Origin: a virus
Strand: one strand, 5' to 3'
Virus record (IMG/VR): IMGVR_UViG_3300033551_000022
Location: 1 to 36,742 of that record
DNA: 36,742 bases
Part shown: positions 1 to 7,977 of the stretch, one piece after another
Layout: each line of letters opens with the position of its first letter
Position numbering within the stretch: position 1 is the first letter of the stretch
Program-made: the position numbers and the translations under genes
Notes under the pieces: generated by a model
Told to the model about the DNA's origin: nothing
Databases searched by the model: none
Seen by the model: only the letters and a program-made list of their open reading frames with translations

Positions 1-22
1 ATTTAAAAGAAAAAGTATAAAT

Positions 23-55
23 AAAAACGGGAGGTGTTATTTTCCTCCCGTTTTT
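23..55 (-). terminator. Bidirectional intrinsic terminator after scaffold gene
   Basis: A perfect 12-bp stem (AAAAACGGGAGG at 23-34 pairing with CCTCCCGTTTTT at 44-55) encloses a 9-nt loop. Each strand ends in a run of five T, so it can stop transcription from either side. It sits 7 bp past the scaffold stop codon and would end or attenuate the late leftward transcript. Confidence 0.85.
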
Positions 56-62
56 AACGCTG

Positions 63-884
63 TTATTTTTTCATCTTATCGGCATACTCGTTAACTTTCT
101 GCTGCCTTTTTACCTGCTCGGGGGTGAGATTCTTGCCGGACGGCGGCGGAGTTCCCGTGCCTGGAGCCTGCGCCCCGTTCACTTTATAAAGTTTCGCCTC
201 TTTCGCCTCTTTCTCAAAAAGCTCTTTGGCTTCCATCTGCCCAGTGGCGGCCGAATTTCTTACGATTTCGCCCGCCTTGGTAAATACCAATATCTTGTCA
301 CCCTCACGCTTAAACGAATATTTGGACTCCATTTCCATACGCAGCCCCTTCTTCGCAAACGGGCTTACATCGTCAACCCACTTTACCGATTCAAATTCAC
401 GGTCCAGAGAGTGATTGAGCCGTTCTGTTTCCGCTTCTTCTTTGGCCGACTTGCGTACGGTTTCAATTTCTTCCTCTTTTGCGGCAAGTGCCGACTTTTG
501 CTCATCGGATAATTTACGGAGTTCGGTCAGCTCTTTTTTTTCCTTGTCGGTGAGACTCCCCGGTGTGGCCTTTTCCAGTTCTGTTATGCGGTCGTTTACT
601 TCTGTGTACTTTGACTCAAGCAGCGGCAAAAGTTCGTCGTAGTCTTTTCCCTTGGCGCTTTCGCCCAAGATGCGGCTGAAAACCGTTTTGCCGGCACCTG
701 TGATGCGGCCGACCGTGGAACTAAGTTCGCGCTTATGAACCTCTCTTGTTATAAGCACTTCTCCCTTTTGGGCATTGATGGCGTCCAGTGTTACATCACC
801 TTCGATTTTAGAAAAATCAACCTCCGGCAATACCTGCTTGATGGCCTCCAGCGCGGGGCCTTCATATTTTATGGGGTCACTCAT
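63..884 (-). CDS. Phage capsid scaffolding protein (probable)
   Basis: 273 aa. It has the usual build of a phage scaffold: a short N-terminal part, a long highly charged coiled coil at about residues 95-155, then a compact basic segment around residues 175-235 and a Gly/Pro-rich tail (GTGTPPPSGK) before a basic C-terminus. Scaffold proteins assemble the procapsid and leave before DNA packaging. Its start overlaps the stop of the upstream gene (TAATG), and a strong Shine-Dalgarno sequence (AAGGAGGAGG) lies just upstream, one of the best in the window, fitting a protein needed in many copies. Portal lies two genes upstream; the major capsid gene would be expected to the left, outside the window. 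The family is inferred from composition and context, not from a diagnostic motif. Confidence 0.7.
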   Translation of the reverse strand: MSDPIKYEGPALEAIKQVLPEVDFSKIEGDVTLDAINAQKGEVLITREVHKRELSSTVGRITGAGKTVFSRILGESAKGKDYDELLPLLESKYTEVNDRITELEKATPGSLTDKEKKELTELRKLSDEQKSALAAKEEEIETVRKSAKEEAETERLNHSLDREFESVKWVDDVSPFAKKGLRMEMESKYSFKREGDKILVFTKAGEIVRNSAATGQMEAKELFEKEAKEAKLYKVNGAQAPGTGTPPPSGKNLTPEQVKRQQKVNEYADKMKK

Positions 885-1327
885 TATTTACCTCCTCCTT
901 TCTTGGGCTCGGCCGGTTTTACCGGTTCAGTTTTTTTATTGTCTGCTTCGAGGTCTGCTTCGTTTTTAACCGTAGGTTCATCATGGGGCGCTGACTCGAG
1001 CTCGGCTATCCGTTTTTTCATAGCCTCTATCTGAAGTTCCTGCTCTTTAGCCGCCTGTGTCAGTTCCACGATTTGTTTGTCGGCCACGGAGTCTTTTTGC
1101 TCACGGCCCAGTAAGACATCTTTTTCTTCAATTTCGTAGGGCTTGAAGTTTTGAATCTGCCAATCTGAGACAAGCATTTTGCCCTGCTTCCCGAGGGTGA
1201 TTTTCATACGCTCGAACTTTTCTGCCACCGGCTCGGTCTTGCCTAGCTTCGCCGGTATGTACCCACCGTTTTTGCGCACGTTTTGTGGTGCGGCAACGGT
1301 GATTACGTCAATTAATTTTTTTGCCAT
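884..1327 (-). CDS. Small coiled-coil virion-region protein
   Basis: 147 aa, function not recognised. Residues 1-70 are a basic globular-looking segment; residues 80-115 form a charged heptad-like coiled coil (QIVELTQAAKEQELQIEAMK), followed by a disordered Glu/Lys/Pro-rich tail ending in KKGGGK. It lies between portal and scaffold and is joined to the scaffold gene by a 1-nt stop/start overlap, so it is probably a head-assembly accessory protein. That role is inferred only from position. Confidence 0.75.
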   Translation of the reverse strand: MAKKLIDVITVAAPQNVRKNGGYIPAKLGKTEPVAEKFERMKITLGKQGKMLVSDWQIQNFKPYEIEEKDVLLGREQKDSVADKQIVELTQAAKEQELQIEAMKKRIAELESAPHDEPTVKNEADLEADNKKTEPVKPAEPKKGGGK

Positions 1328-1342
1328 CGTATATGTGTTTTA

Positions 1343-1555
1343 TTAAACCTGTGTTATGTTAGGGTCGCCCTGTACCGTTTTCAGTTGCGGGGTTCCTATC
1401 TGTCTGCGCGCTTCTTCTTCTGAAATTTTAAACCTGCTTGCCACGAGCGCAACGGCGGCATCCAGGTCATACAGTCCGGCGGCTACGGCTTTGGCAATCT
1501 CAATCATGCCCGTAAGACCGCCCACCGATTCGGCAAGGGTATTACCCCCCCCCAT
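1343..1555 (-). CDS. Portal C-terminus in a shifted frame
   Basis: An open frame whose residues from about 5 onward (NTLAESVGGLTGMIEIAKAV and a following helical segment) look like a C-terminal helical tail of a portal protein, not an independent protein. The only ATG is inside the run of nine G that ends the portal frame (coding GAT followed by G9 and TAATACC). Dropping one G, or a +1 ribosomal shift on the GGG codons, joins the two frames into a 670-residue protein. An independent start here would have to initiate on ATGGGGGGGGG with no ribosome binding site, which is unlikely. See the linked finding for alternatives. Confidence 0.7.
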   Translation of the reverse strand: MGGGNTLAESVGGLTGMIEIAKAVAAGLYDLDAAVALVASRFKISEEEARRQIGTPQLKTVQGDPNITQV

Positions 1556-3356
1556 CTATGGCACCCACCGAGAACGGGTCAGCCGGTTGCGGTATGGCTT
1601 TGATAATTTCTTCGGCATAACCCTCAATGATTTCTTTCTGCTTTTCAGCGCCCATGGTTTCAAAGTCTTTGTGCTCTGAAAAGGCACGGCTGATGAACGA
1701 GGTAATCCGCTGGTGTATCACGATGTCCGTATAGGTTAGTGTTTTACCCACGTATGGTATCAACTCAGTTGAGGTGCTTGCCCACAAATCATCCAAAGCC
1801 ATGCTCATTTTTACCATATCCACCGCATCCTGGTTAGAATTGAACCGGGTTTTGCCCGCTTCCTCAATCAGTTGCATTTTGTAGGAAGGCGGCATATTTG
1901 AGGTGTTGGCCTCTGAAATTTCCGTGGTTATATCCTGCGGTGAACGGAAAGAGAAAGTAGTAGGCTTAGATACGCTCGGCATCGTAAAATCCGACTGGTA
2001 CCGGTACCATCCGCAGGCCTCAATGGCAAATTCCATCAGGTCGAAAAATTCATTCGAGAACTGCACAAGGAAGGAGTGGTACTCGTCTTTTTCCAGGTGC
2101 GAACCTTCGGCGGTCTGTTGTATTTTCTCGGCAGACTTAAAAATGTGGGCAAAGGCCCCTTCTTTTTTTTTGTCTATCTGTTCATCCAGCGGCTGTATGG
2201 TATCCGGAGTGGGCGCCACGTAGGCCAGCACTTCGCCGAGTGGCATAAACTTACTCGGGTCGCCGTCCATTTTATCCGGTACGGTAAATACGGTTGTCGG
2301 CCCTTTGCCGCTTCCGGAACAGCCGGGGCAAGCCACGCGTTCGCTCCTTGCCGGACTCCAGACAAACCCTCCGTTACACATGTGCCCCTCGGTCACAACG
2401 GTGCATTTACGCTCCCGCTGGATGGCCACGGGGTAGGCGTTGGCGTGCAACACCATGGTAAGGGTTGAAGAAAGCCGTATCACTTCGTCCAGGTCGGGAA
2501 GTGCTCCGGAGAAAACGCTTTCGTAGAAAATTTCCCCGTCTATCTCCTTGGGCTTACCGCCCAGCTTTCTGCACGGTACGTAATTCCAGTCATGCCGGTA
2601 GATTTCGGTTTCCGTGTAGACAATCTGCCCCTCGGATGTTCTGGCCGTGGGTACAACTTCATAAATGGAAGTGCGGTCGTATGCTTTGAACTTTACGTAG
2701 TCGGCATTTTCAAAACGTACTTTGCCGTCAGCGATTATGCTCAGGTGGTTTTCCGAATGAAAAATGACATCGCGCTCCTTTATAAGTCTTACGATGGGTT
2801 CAATATCAACGCTCTGGTCCGGAATCAGATTTCCTTCGCCGTTCATTTTAACGGGTATCCTCAAAGGTTCCACAACCATTAACTGGTTGGGGTAGTTTAT
2901 TTTGGACTCGCGTACAATGTCAAAGAAATAAGACTCCAGCGAATGATATTTCGGGTAATCCCTGTAGAAGTATTTTTCCTGCTCAGGGTCCCAGCCGGTT
3001 ATGGAATAGTTCTGCTTATTGGCTATTACCTTGGTTTTGTTGAGCGCACGCGTCCACGTAGAGCGGGTATAGGGCACGTAAAGCCCACATTGGTAATCCC
3101 ACTCTTTGGGGTCCTGGTTGGGTGCTTTTGTCCGCAGTACCTCGTATGGGAATACTTTAGCCTCTGCGTGGATGGCTACTTCGAAATGGTGCCTTACGGT
3201 TTCGGCATAAACAGGGTTTATATCCGGAAGCCGCTCACACCATCTCTCGTACTCGAAATTCTTCTTTTCGGTATAACCGGGTACGCGCCAATCGGCCGAC
3301 ATCATTTTTAATGCGGCGTTTGCACAGATGGTTGATATTTCTCCCGCAGGCAACAC
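1542..3356 (-). CDS. Phage portal protein
   Basis: 604 aa in this frame (about 670 if the downstream frame is joined). The portal forms the dodecameric DNA channel at one capsid vertex. Long mixed alpha/beta protein; a four-cysteine zinc-site-like element lies near residues 318-346 (C318, C327, C343, C346, the last pair as CPGC followed by a Gly-rich turn), followed by a long helical C-terminal half with an Asp/Glu/Lys-rich segment (LDEQIDKKKEGAFAHIFKSA) typical of portal stem and clip regions. The first possible start is a GTG at 3356 placed directly after an in-frame TAA; the next ATG is at 3305. There is no clear Shine-Dalgarno. The ORF ends within a run of nine G followed at once by TAA. 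Neighbours are a coiled-coil protein and scaffold downstream. The portal call rests on overall resemblance and context. Confidence 0.72.
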   Translation of the reverse strand: MLPAGEISTICANAALKMMSADWRVPGYTEKKNFEYERWCERLPDINPVYAETVRHHFEVAIHAEAKVFPYEVLRTKAPNQDPKEWDYQCGLYVPYTRSTWTRALNKTKVIANKQNYSITGWDPEQEKYFYRDYPKYHSLESYFFDIVRESKINYPNQLMVVEPLRIPVKMNGEGNLIPDQSVDIEPIVRLIKERDVIFHSENHLSIIADGKVRFENADYVKFKAYDRTSIYEVVPTARTSEGQIVYTETEIYRHDWNYVPCRKLGGKPKEIDGEIFYESVFSGALPDLDEVIRLSSTLTMVLHANAYPVAIQRERKCTVVTEGHMCNGGFVWSPARSERVACPGCSGSGKGPTTVFTVPDKMDGDPSKFMPLGEVLAYVAPTPDTIQPLDEQIDKKKEGAFAHIFKSAEKIQQTAEGSHLEKDEYHSFLVQFSNEFFDLMEFAIEACGWYRYQSDFTMPSVSKPTTFSFRSPQDITTEISEANTSNMPPSYKMQLIEEAGKTRFNSNQDAVDMVKMSMALDDLWASTSTELIPYVGKTLTYTDIVIHQRITSFISRAFSEHKDFETMGAEKQKEIIEGYAEEIIKAIPQPADPFSVGAIDGGG

Positions 3357-3422
3357 TTATTTGGTGGGCTTTGTTGGTTTAGTCCTTGGCTTTGTGGGCC
3401 GGCCGCAGCATTTACTTTTCAT
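3357..3422 (-). CDS. 21-residue Lys/Pro-rich mini-ORF upstream of portal
   Basis: ATG at 3422, stop TAA at 3357-3359; the peptide begins MKSKCCGRP and continues with repeated KPT/TKP units. It fills the only gap between the methyltransferase and portal genes and is in the same frame as portal, separated from its GTG by the single TAA. It could be a real tiny basic protein, a leader for translational coupling, or the relic of a longer portal N-terminus. No function can be assigned. Confidence 0.4.
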   Translation of the reverse strand: MKSKCCGRPTKPRTKPTKPTK

Positions 3423-3424
3423 GG

Positions 3425-3940
3425 CTATTTACGTTTAAGTATGGTGAGCCCCCGTTTTTCTGGGGTGTTCAGCGTGATTTTGGAGTAATCGTATTGTTCT
3501 GCGTAATCCATCAACCTCACCACGTCGGGCATGTGTATGCCGTCATGGTAAACGATGAGGCCGCCGGGGGTCAATACGTGCTCCACCTGTTTGAATTCAG
3601 GCAGAATATGCTCCCAATGGTGGGCGCTGTCCACGAAAACCAGGCCGAAGTGATTTCGGGTGAGCTTGGGCAGTTCCAAAATGGAATCACCGAGTATAAA
3701 ATCAATGGACTTACCCTTTGCAGAATAGGCCTTTTTGGCATCTGCGGTGCGAAAGTCCTCAATGTCGATACCCGCAAAGTATCCGTCCTTGGGAAGTGCA
3801 TTTATGAGCGCGATGGAAGTTTCACCCTCAAATACGCCCACCTCCAAAACGGTTTTTGCGCCGGTCATTGCGATAAGCCCGGCAAGAAACCAACCCACCT
3901 CGGGTTCACTGTTCCACTCTTTTGGAGGGTTATTATCCAC
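3425..3940 (-). CDS. Class I SAM-dependent methyltransferase
   Basis: 171 aa. Rossmann-type SAM-binding motif I is LEVGVFEGE (residues 32-40); the acidic residue after strand 2 is in GIDIED (57-62); a DSAHHW motif (104-109) and GGLIVYHDG (126-134) match O-methyltransferase or sugar-modifying families of the Methyltransf_24 type. The start is a GTG at 3940, chosen because a strong Shine-Dalgarno (AAGGAGGT) precedes it by five bases; it overlaps the glycosyltransferase stop by 8 nt. The linkage to two glycosyltransferases suggests it methylates a sugar or a glycosylated virion protein; the substrate is unknown. Confidence 0.75.
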   Translation of the reverse strand: MDNNPPKEWNSEPEVGWFLAGLIAMTGAKTVLEVGVFEGETSIALINALPKDGYFAGIDIEDFRTADAKKAYSAKGKSIDFILGDSILELPKLTRNHFGLVFVDSAHHWEHILPEFKQVEHVLTPGGLIVYHDGIHMPDVVRLMDYAEQYDYSKITLNTPEKRGLTILKRK

Positions 3941-5147
3941 CTAGCACCTCCTTGCATTTTTCGATAAACATCTGCCCGTTATTCAGCCTTACCTCAAATG
4001 CATGGTAGATACCGCCCTGGTAAGTTGTACCCAAGCCGAACGTGGAGTTTTCGCCCAAATCCCATTTGGGTTGAACTACATGCAGGGGCCAAATCGATTT
4101 GCATTTTTCAAAACCACCTGCGGCCAGGGTGACTTCACCGCCGGTATCGTTGGTTTCAGTCGGGGCAAAAGAGGGCTTGCCCCATTTCTTCCACATGGTT
4201 TCGGTAAAGGTGATGTAGGCCACACCCACATAAATGGGCTTTCCTTCAATGTGGTGAGCCTGTTGTGCGATGCCGCACAACTTTTTGGGGTCGGTGGGAA
4301 TTTCCGAAGTTGTGGGAATGGCGTCTACATCCCAGATGTGGATGCGGGAAAATTCGTTATTGTTCAACCAGTGGTCGATGGCTTCCCCGTGGGGAAGTTC
4401 CGTAAGGACCTGTGTGATTTCGATGCCGAAGTGTTCAAAAACCGCCTTTTGGTGGGCGAGTACCTGCGGGTCAATACCCGAGTTGTAGAATGTTATGTGC
4501 ATACCCGTGGGAATTACAGATTTAAAGGCCTTCGAGTCTGAAATTGCCTTGTTTTTTCCAAGTGTTTCGTATTGGTCAATATCAGCGTGGAAAGCATTGC
4601 GTGATTCGTGCGTGTTATTCACGATGAGCGAAGGCTCGAAAAAACTTTGCTCCAACCCCGAGGCTTTGAGGCGTTCGTACATGTCGATGTCGTCATAGCC
4701 CCAGCCCTCCATCAGTTCGTTATAACCCCTTACCTGTTCAAAGTCGTTTTTGTAGATAAGCATACATCCGCATCCGTTCCACGGAGGCGAGGTGAGCCCG
4801 GTTACAAAAGCGCCGGGTTTGAGTTTTTGGAGGGCATCAGACAGGAAATTAGGCTCCAAAACGGTATCGGCGTCCAAAAAGAGAAGTACATCACCGTCTG
4901 CGTGTCGGTAACCGGCATTACGGGCCTTATTGAGGTTCCAATATCCCTCTGAAACGGGTTCTTTATAACAGGAAACCTTTTTGTTTTTAAGACTGTCGAT
5001 GTATTTTTCGGTACCGTCCGGGCAGTTATAATCTACCACAAGAATATCGCTATCCCCCTCAAGGGCAATCCAGGTGGGCAGGCAGTCCTTTAATTGGGAA
5101 AGCCGGCCTTTGCAATAGCTGATTATGGTAACTTTAGACTTAGGCAT
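3933..5147 (-). CDS. Two-domain glycosyltransferase (GT2-like N-terminal)
   Basis: 404 aa. The N-terminal domain (about 1-210) is a GT-A fold glycosyltransferase: TIISYCKGR opening, a nucleotide-sugar-binding DADT motif at 92-95, and a GWGYDDIDMYERL motif (148-160) resembling the acceptor/catalytic region of galactosyltransferase-like GT2 and GT7-C enzymes. The C-terminal domain (about 217-404) has its own HIWDVDAIP motif (270-278) and could be a second sugar-handling domain. Cytoplasmic; no signal or membrane segment. The next gene upstream is another glycosyltransferase (8-nt overlap) and the downstream gene a methyltransferase, so the three probably modify one virion glycan. Confidence 0.82.
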   Translation of the reverse strand: MPKSKVTIISYCKGRLSQLKDCLPTWIALEGDSDILVVDYNCPDGTEKYIDSLKNKKVSCYKEPVSEGYWNLNKARNAGYRHADGDVLLFLDADTVLEPNFLSDALQKLKPGAFVTGLTSPPWNGCGCMLIYKNDFEQVRGYNELMEGWGYDDIDMYERLKASGLEQSFFEPSLIVNNTHESRNAFHADIDQYETLGKNKAISDSKAFKSVIPTGMHITFYNSGIDPQVLAHQKAVFEHFGIEITQVLTELPHGEAIDHWLNNNEFSRIHIWDVDAIPTTSEIPTDPKKLCGIAQQAHHIEGKPIYVGVAYITFTETMWKKWGKPSFAPTETNDTGGEVTLAAGGFEKCKSIWPLHVVQPKWDLGENSTFGLGTTYQGGIYHAFEVRLNNGQMFIEKCKEVLGG

Positions 5148-6108
5148 CAGCTGTTTTCTTCTTGGTTTGCTTGGATTTGTCGGATTTAGGTTTTTCAGGA
5201 ACGCTTATTTTGACGGGTTCGGGAATTGTAAACCTTTTACCCACCAGAGGACGCCCGCCCAAAACGAATTTGCGGGCCATCATGTGATGGTACTTATATG
5301 GACAAGTTCTTCCCATAAGCGCGGCCCAATATTTAAGGCTGTACCTTCCGTAGTTCTTATAGGTCTTGAGCATGTCGTTGCTGCTGGCTCCGTAAAGACC
5401 TATCGCGTAGGTATGGGTGTGCAGTGCGCTGATGTCGTGCTCGGACATCTTAAACTTTACCGGGGTGTCTTTATCGTCGCTTATTTTAAGGTCTTCATCA
5501 CAGAGCGCAGCGGCAACGTTGAAAGCCAGTTCATCGGGGAATGATTTACCCCATGTAGTCTGGTACTCCGGCAGGTGACATTGTTTAGCAACGTCAAAAT
5601 ACCGCTCTGCCGCCGGGCCCTTTTTGAAGTACATAAACGAACTGTTGATTTCCGGCAGGTTGAACTTTTCGGGTAATCCGTAAACTGTCCGCGTGTCCGG
5701 CAGGCTCATCCACTGGCAGGGCCATACTTCGTTTTCTTCCGTAGATACGGTGTTTACCTGTGAGGCAACCTGCTTACCTGAGCAGAGTTCAAAAAGACCT
5801 GAGAGGGGTTTTATGCAAAGGCCGTCAACGTCCAGGTAGATTGTTTCCTCAAAGGGGGAGTAGTCGTACATGTGAAGTTTGGCATAACCCGGCGCAAAGT
5901 TTCCGCTTACGGTACAATGCGCCGGGTTGATGTCAATTACACTGTGAAACAAACCAAGTTCTTCTTTGGAAAGATGGGCCTTACATGCAGGATCCACCAC
6001 AAGGGCTATCGGCATTCCGGGATTATGGTATTTCAATGAAACGGCCATGTTAGCCGCCCATTGCGCATAAACCGCGTTGCCGATAGCCATCAGTAGTGTA
6101 CCTGCCAT
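5140..6108 (-). CDS. Glycosyltransferase, GT8-like GT-A fold
   Basis: 322 aa. The N-terminus (residues 1-40) is a Rossmann-like beta-alpha unit with a long helix rich in Ala; YLDVDGL at 91-97 provides the DxD metal and nucleotide-sugar-binding motif, and residues 150-160 (NSSFMYFKKG) resemble the acceptor-side strand of GT8-type enzymes. A disordered Lys-rich tail covers the last 25 residues. It heads a three-gene set with a second glycosyltransferase and a SAM methyltransferase inside the late operon. Donor and acceptor cannot be told from sequence. Confidence 0.75.
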   Translation of the reverse strand: MAGTLLMAIGNAVYAQWAANMAVSLKYHNPGMPIALVVDPACKAHLSKEELGLFHSVIDINPAHCTVSGNFAPGYAKLHMYDYSPFEETIYLDVDGLCIKPLSGLFELCSGKQVASQVNTVSTEENEVWPCQWMSLPDTRTVYGLPEKFNLPEINSSFMYFKKGPAAERYFDVAKQCHLPEYQTTWGKSFPDELAFNVAAALCDEDLKISDDKDTPVKFKMSEHDISALHTHTYAIGLYGASSNDMLKTYKNYGRYSLKYWAALMGRTCPYKYHHMMARKFVLGGRPLVGKRFTIPEPVKISVPEKPKSDKSKQTKKKTADA

Positions 6109-6120
6109 GTATAATATTTT

Positions 6121-6660
6121 TTAACCGAAGATGCCGGCCGGCGCGTTCAGCAGTTCGCCGAAATTGTCGTTCCCGTAGCGCCAAGACAGTGTAACGTTGT
6201 AGTGCTGGGTGTCGCTTCCGTTACCCACGGCTTGGGGAATACGTGCGGAAACCTGTACCGTTTCCAGTACGCGGATTTCGTTTTCCTCGCAGTAGAAAGG
6301 AACCACAGTGTAGGTTTTGCCGTTGATGCCCGTCCAAAATGCATCGTTCTCGGCGCTTACGTTCGGGTCGATTACGGTTAACGTATAATCCACGCCGACC
6401 TGCTTCTGCGCGGGTCCGCATGCACGTTTGTTGTCAATCTGGATAGGGGCACCGTCCGGCAGGTCTGCCATAAGCTTGCCGGTAATTACCGCATCGCCGT
6501 TTGCGATAGCCGACTGCCATTGTGTGGCATTCGTGTAGTCGGTAATTGTTGTTTGGCCCGGCTTCAAAAAAGCCAATTGGGAAATGGCGGCTAATTTCTC
6601 AATCTCGCATACGTTCTGGTCGTACGGCGGAATATCGGTAGAACACGGTAAAAGTGACAT
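6121..6660 (-). CDS. Putative structural protein, possibly tail tube
   Basis: 179 aa, not firmly recognised. It lacks membrane segments and enzyme motifs, starts with a Cys-containing segment (PCSTDIPPYDQNVCEIEK), and is otherwise predicted beta-rich with regularly spaced polar and aromatic residues, like small phage virion proteins such as tail tube or head decoration subunits. It is the first gene of the leftward unit that includes the glycosylation genes and portal and has a candidate promoter directly upstream (6684-6691). It is too short to be an HK97-type major capsid protein. It may be the target of the neighbouring glycosyltransferases; that is speculation. Confidence 0.5.
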   Translation of the reverse strand: MSLLPCSTDIPPYDQNVCEIEKLAAISQLAFLKPGQTTITDYTNATQWQSAIANGDAVITGKLMADLPDGAPIQIDNKRACGPAQKQVGVDYTLTVIDPNVSAENDAFWTGINGKTYTVVPFYCEENEIRVLETVQVSARIPQAVGNGSDTQHYNVTLSWRYGNDNFGELLNAPAGIFG

Positions 6661-6683
6661 ACGCTTGTTTGTTTGGAATAGGA

Positions 6684-6691
6684 CAAAACTA
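6684..6691 (-). promoter_or_regulatory. Candidate -7 element for leftward late unit
   Basis: The minus strand reads TAGTTTTG, matching the Bacteroidota -7 consensus TAnnTTTG, about 24 nt upstream of the start at 6660. No TTTG is seen at the standard -33 distance, so this is a half-match only. Confidence 0.35.
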
Positions 6692-6752
6692 CCGTGTTAA
6701 GGCCGTAATATAAATTTTGTCTATTTGTATCGTATTTTAAATAGATATATTC

Positions 6753-6760
6753 TATATTTG
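6753..6760 (+). promoter_or_regulatory. Candidate -7 element for rightward cassette
   Basis: TATATTTG matches the Bacteroidota -7 consensus TAnnTTTG and lies 30 nt before the first rightward start (6790) in a very AT-rich stretch. A TTTG at 6724-6727 is 25 nt upstream, longer than the usual 19-21 nt. The surrounding 10-mer CTATATTTGT recurs, inverted, at 19301-19310 upstream of another late gene, which supports a promoter role. Confidence 0.5.
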
Positions 6761-6789
6761 TACTGTAAAAAAAAGATGAATAACAGCCA

Positions 6790-7035
6790 ATGGAAGCAGT
6801 AAAAGGAACTAACGGCAGCGGAAAAAGACTGTTGACCTATGCGCGACACAAGCACGTGGCAGAGCGATACCAGTACTGGACTGACGTAAAAAGACGCCGT
6901 GAGGACGATGTTATAGCCATCCTTAAATACAAGGAGTGTTTTCTGGAAGAGAAGGTAATTTACTCTATCATTAAGGGTTTTCAACCCAATTCAGAACTGG
7001 ATAAGCTTTTGAAGAGTTCTACACCCGGCTCGTAA
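6790..7035 (+). CDS. Small basic protein, phage accessory
   Basis: 81 aa. Highly charged and helical, with an ARHKHVAERYQYWTDVKRRR segment (18-37) and then DDVIAILKYKECFLEEKVIYSI. The arrangement resembles small proteins that recur in Bacteroidota phages and mobile elements, but no function is known to me. It is the first gene of a five-gene rightward cassette and follows a candidate promoter. No Shine-Dalgarno is visible before the ATG. Confidence 0.6.
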   Translation: MEAVKGTNGSGKRLLTYARHKHVAERYQYWTDVKRRREDDVIAILKYKECFLEEKVIYSIIKGFQPNSELDKLLKSSTPGS

Positions 7036-7055
7036 ACAGAAATTAGATAGCTTTT

Positions 7056-7418
7056 ATGAAAAAGACCTGCACATTGGAGCAAGCCAAGCGGCTGAAAGAA
7101 TTGGGCGTTGAGCAAAAGTCAACACAATGGTATGCGGATGTAAACTATGACCATCCGCCCCGCGCAAACAATAGAGAGGATTTCGCCGCCTTCGACACGG
7201 ACGAACTGCTGGCGATGCTTCCAGATGATTTTTATCTGGTAAAAGGCGGAAGGTCTTCTTACTACGCAAAACACTCAGACAATTACTACATGGATACGGC
7301 AATATTTGACTCACCTTCACATGCATTGGCAGCTTTAATTATTGATGGATTTGAGAAATGGGATGGCTTCTCCCTCCCCGAAATCAACGAACTAATCAAA
7401 CAATACCATGAAAAATAA
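7056..7418 (+). CDS. Hypothetical protein
   Basis: 120 aa, soluble and acidic. It opens with CTLEQAKRLKELGV (4-17), a helical start shared in style with many small Bacteroidota phage proteins, contains FAAFDTDELLAMLPDDF (44-60) and ends in an amphipathic helix. No enzyme motif. It overlaps the next gene by 11 nt, which suggests translational coupling within the cassette. Confidence 0.6.
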   Translation: MKKTCTLEQAKRLKELGVEQKSTQWYADVNYDHPPRANNREDFAAFDTDELLAMLPDDFYLVKGGRSSYYAKHSDNYYMDTAIFDSPSHALAALIIDGFEKWDGFSLPEINELIKQYHEK

Positions 7419-7722
7419 AATCAACTATTGGATGCTGCGATTGGCTAAAATAATAATCGCCAGACATATTGTAAGGTCACCCACGAAACTAACGCCTGAA
7501 TACCTAACAAAAAGAGGTTGGATTGAGCAAGACGGATATTTTTTTGAACCGGGACTCAAAGACCGTGACCGTATAAGTATTTCTTTTGACCAAAACACAT
7601 ACCGTGTTTGGCACAGTAACAAATTAACTTTCATTGCGATGGAGTCCTCTGTAGAGTGGTTTGATATTTACTACTTGATGGCGCACCCCGATAACGGACG
7701 GTATGAATTGGCCAACGTATAA
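7408..7722 (+). CDS. Hypothetical protein
   Basis: 104 aa. A basic helical N-terminus (residues 1-25) is followed by LTPEYLTKRGWIEQDGYFFE (28-47) and a beta-rich remainder. The codon usage is visibly AT-rich compared with the flanking virion genes. Function unknown; it belongs to the rightward accessory cassette. Confidence 0.55.
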   Translation: MKNKINYWMLRLAKIIIARHIVRSPTKLTPEYLTKRGWIEQDGYFFEPGLKDRDRISISFDQNTYRVWHSNKLTFIAMESSVEWFDIYYLMAHPDNGRYELANV

Positions 7723-7770
7723 TCCGTTCCTTGGAACGAACAGAACCGTAATAGGATAAAACACATTAAT

Positions 7771-7977
7771 ATGTCAACAACAGAGCAAATTAACCAAATC
7801 CAGGTCCTGAGAAACAGGATTGATGAAACGCAGCATCGGATAAATGCACTGATGAAAGGCTTGACTTCCGAGTTTCCGTCAGTGGGGTTCGATATTTCTT
7901 CTGTACGCATTGACAGTAAAAGAGCGCGTAGCCCCCACATGTTATTCATAGGGGTAAGAATTGAGGCTAAAATATAG
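7771..7977 (+). CDS. Small hypothetical protein with N-terminal coiled coil
   Basis: 68 aa. Residues 3-32 form a polar heptad-like helix (QINQIQVLRNRIDETQHRIN), followed by a short hydrophobic C-terminal half. There is a 48-nt spacer to the previous gene. Function unknown. Confidence 0.5.
   Translation: MSTTEQINQIQVLRNRIDETQHRINALMKGLTSEFPSVGFDISSVRIDSKRARSPHMLFIGVRIEAKI

Noticed and set aside
735-1034. Plus-strand ORFs inside the scaffold and coiled-coil genes
   Set aside because: Shadows of real minus-strand genes; no ribosome sites and unlike real proteins.
6776-6802. Eight-codon ORF overlapping the 6790 start
   Set aside because: Too short and without a ribosome site; probably chance.
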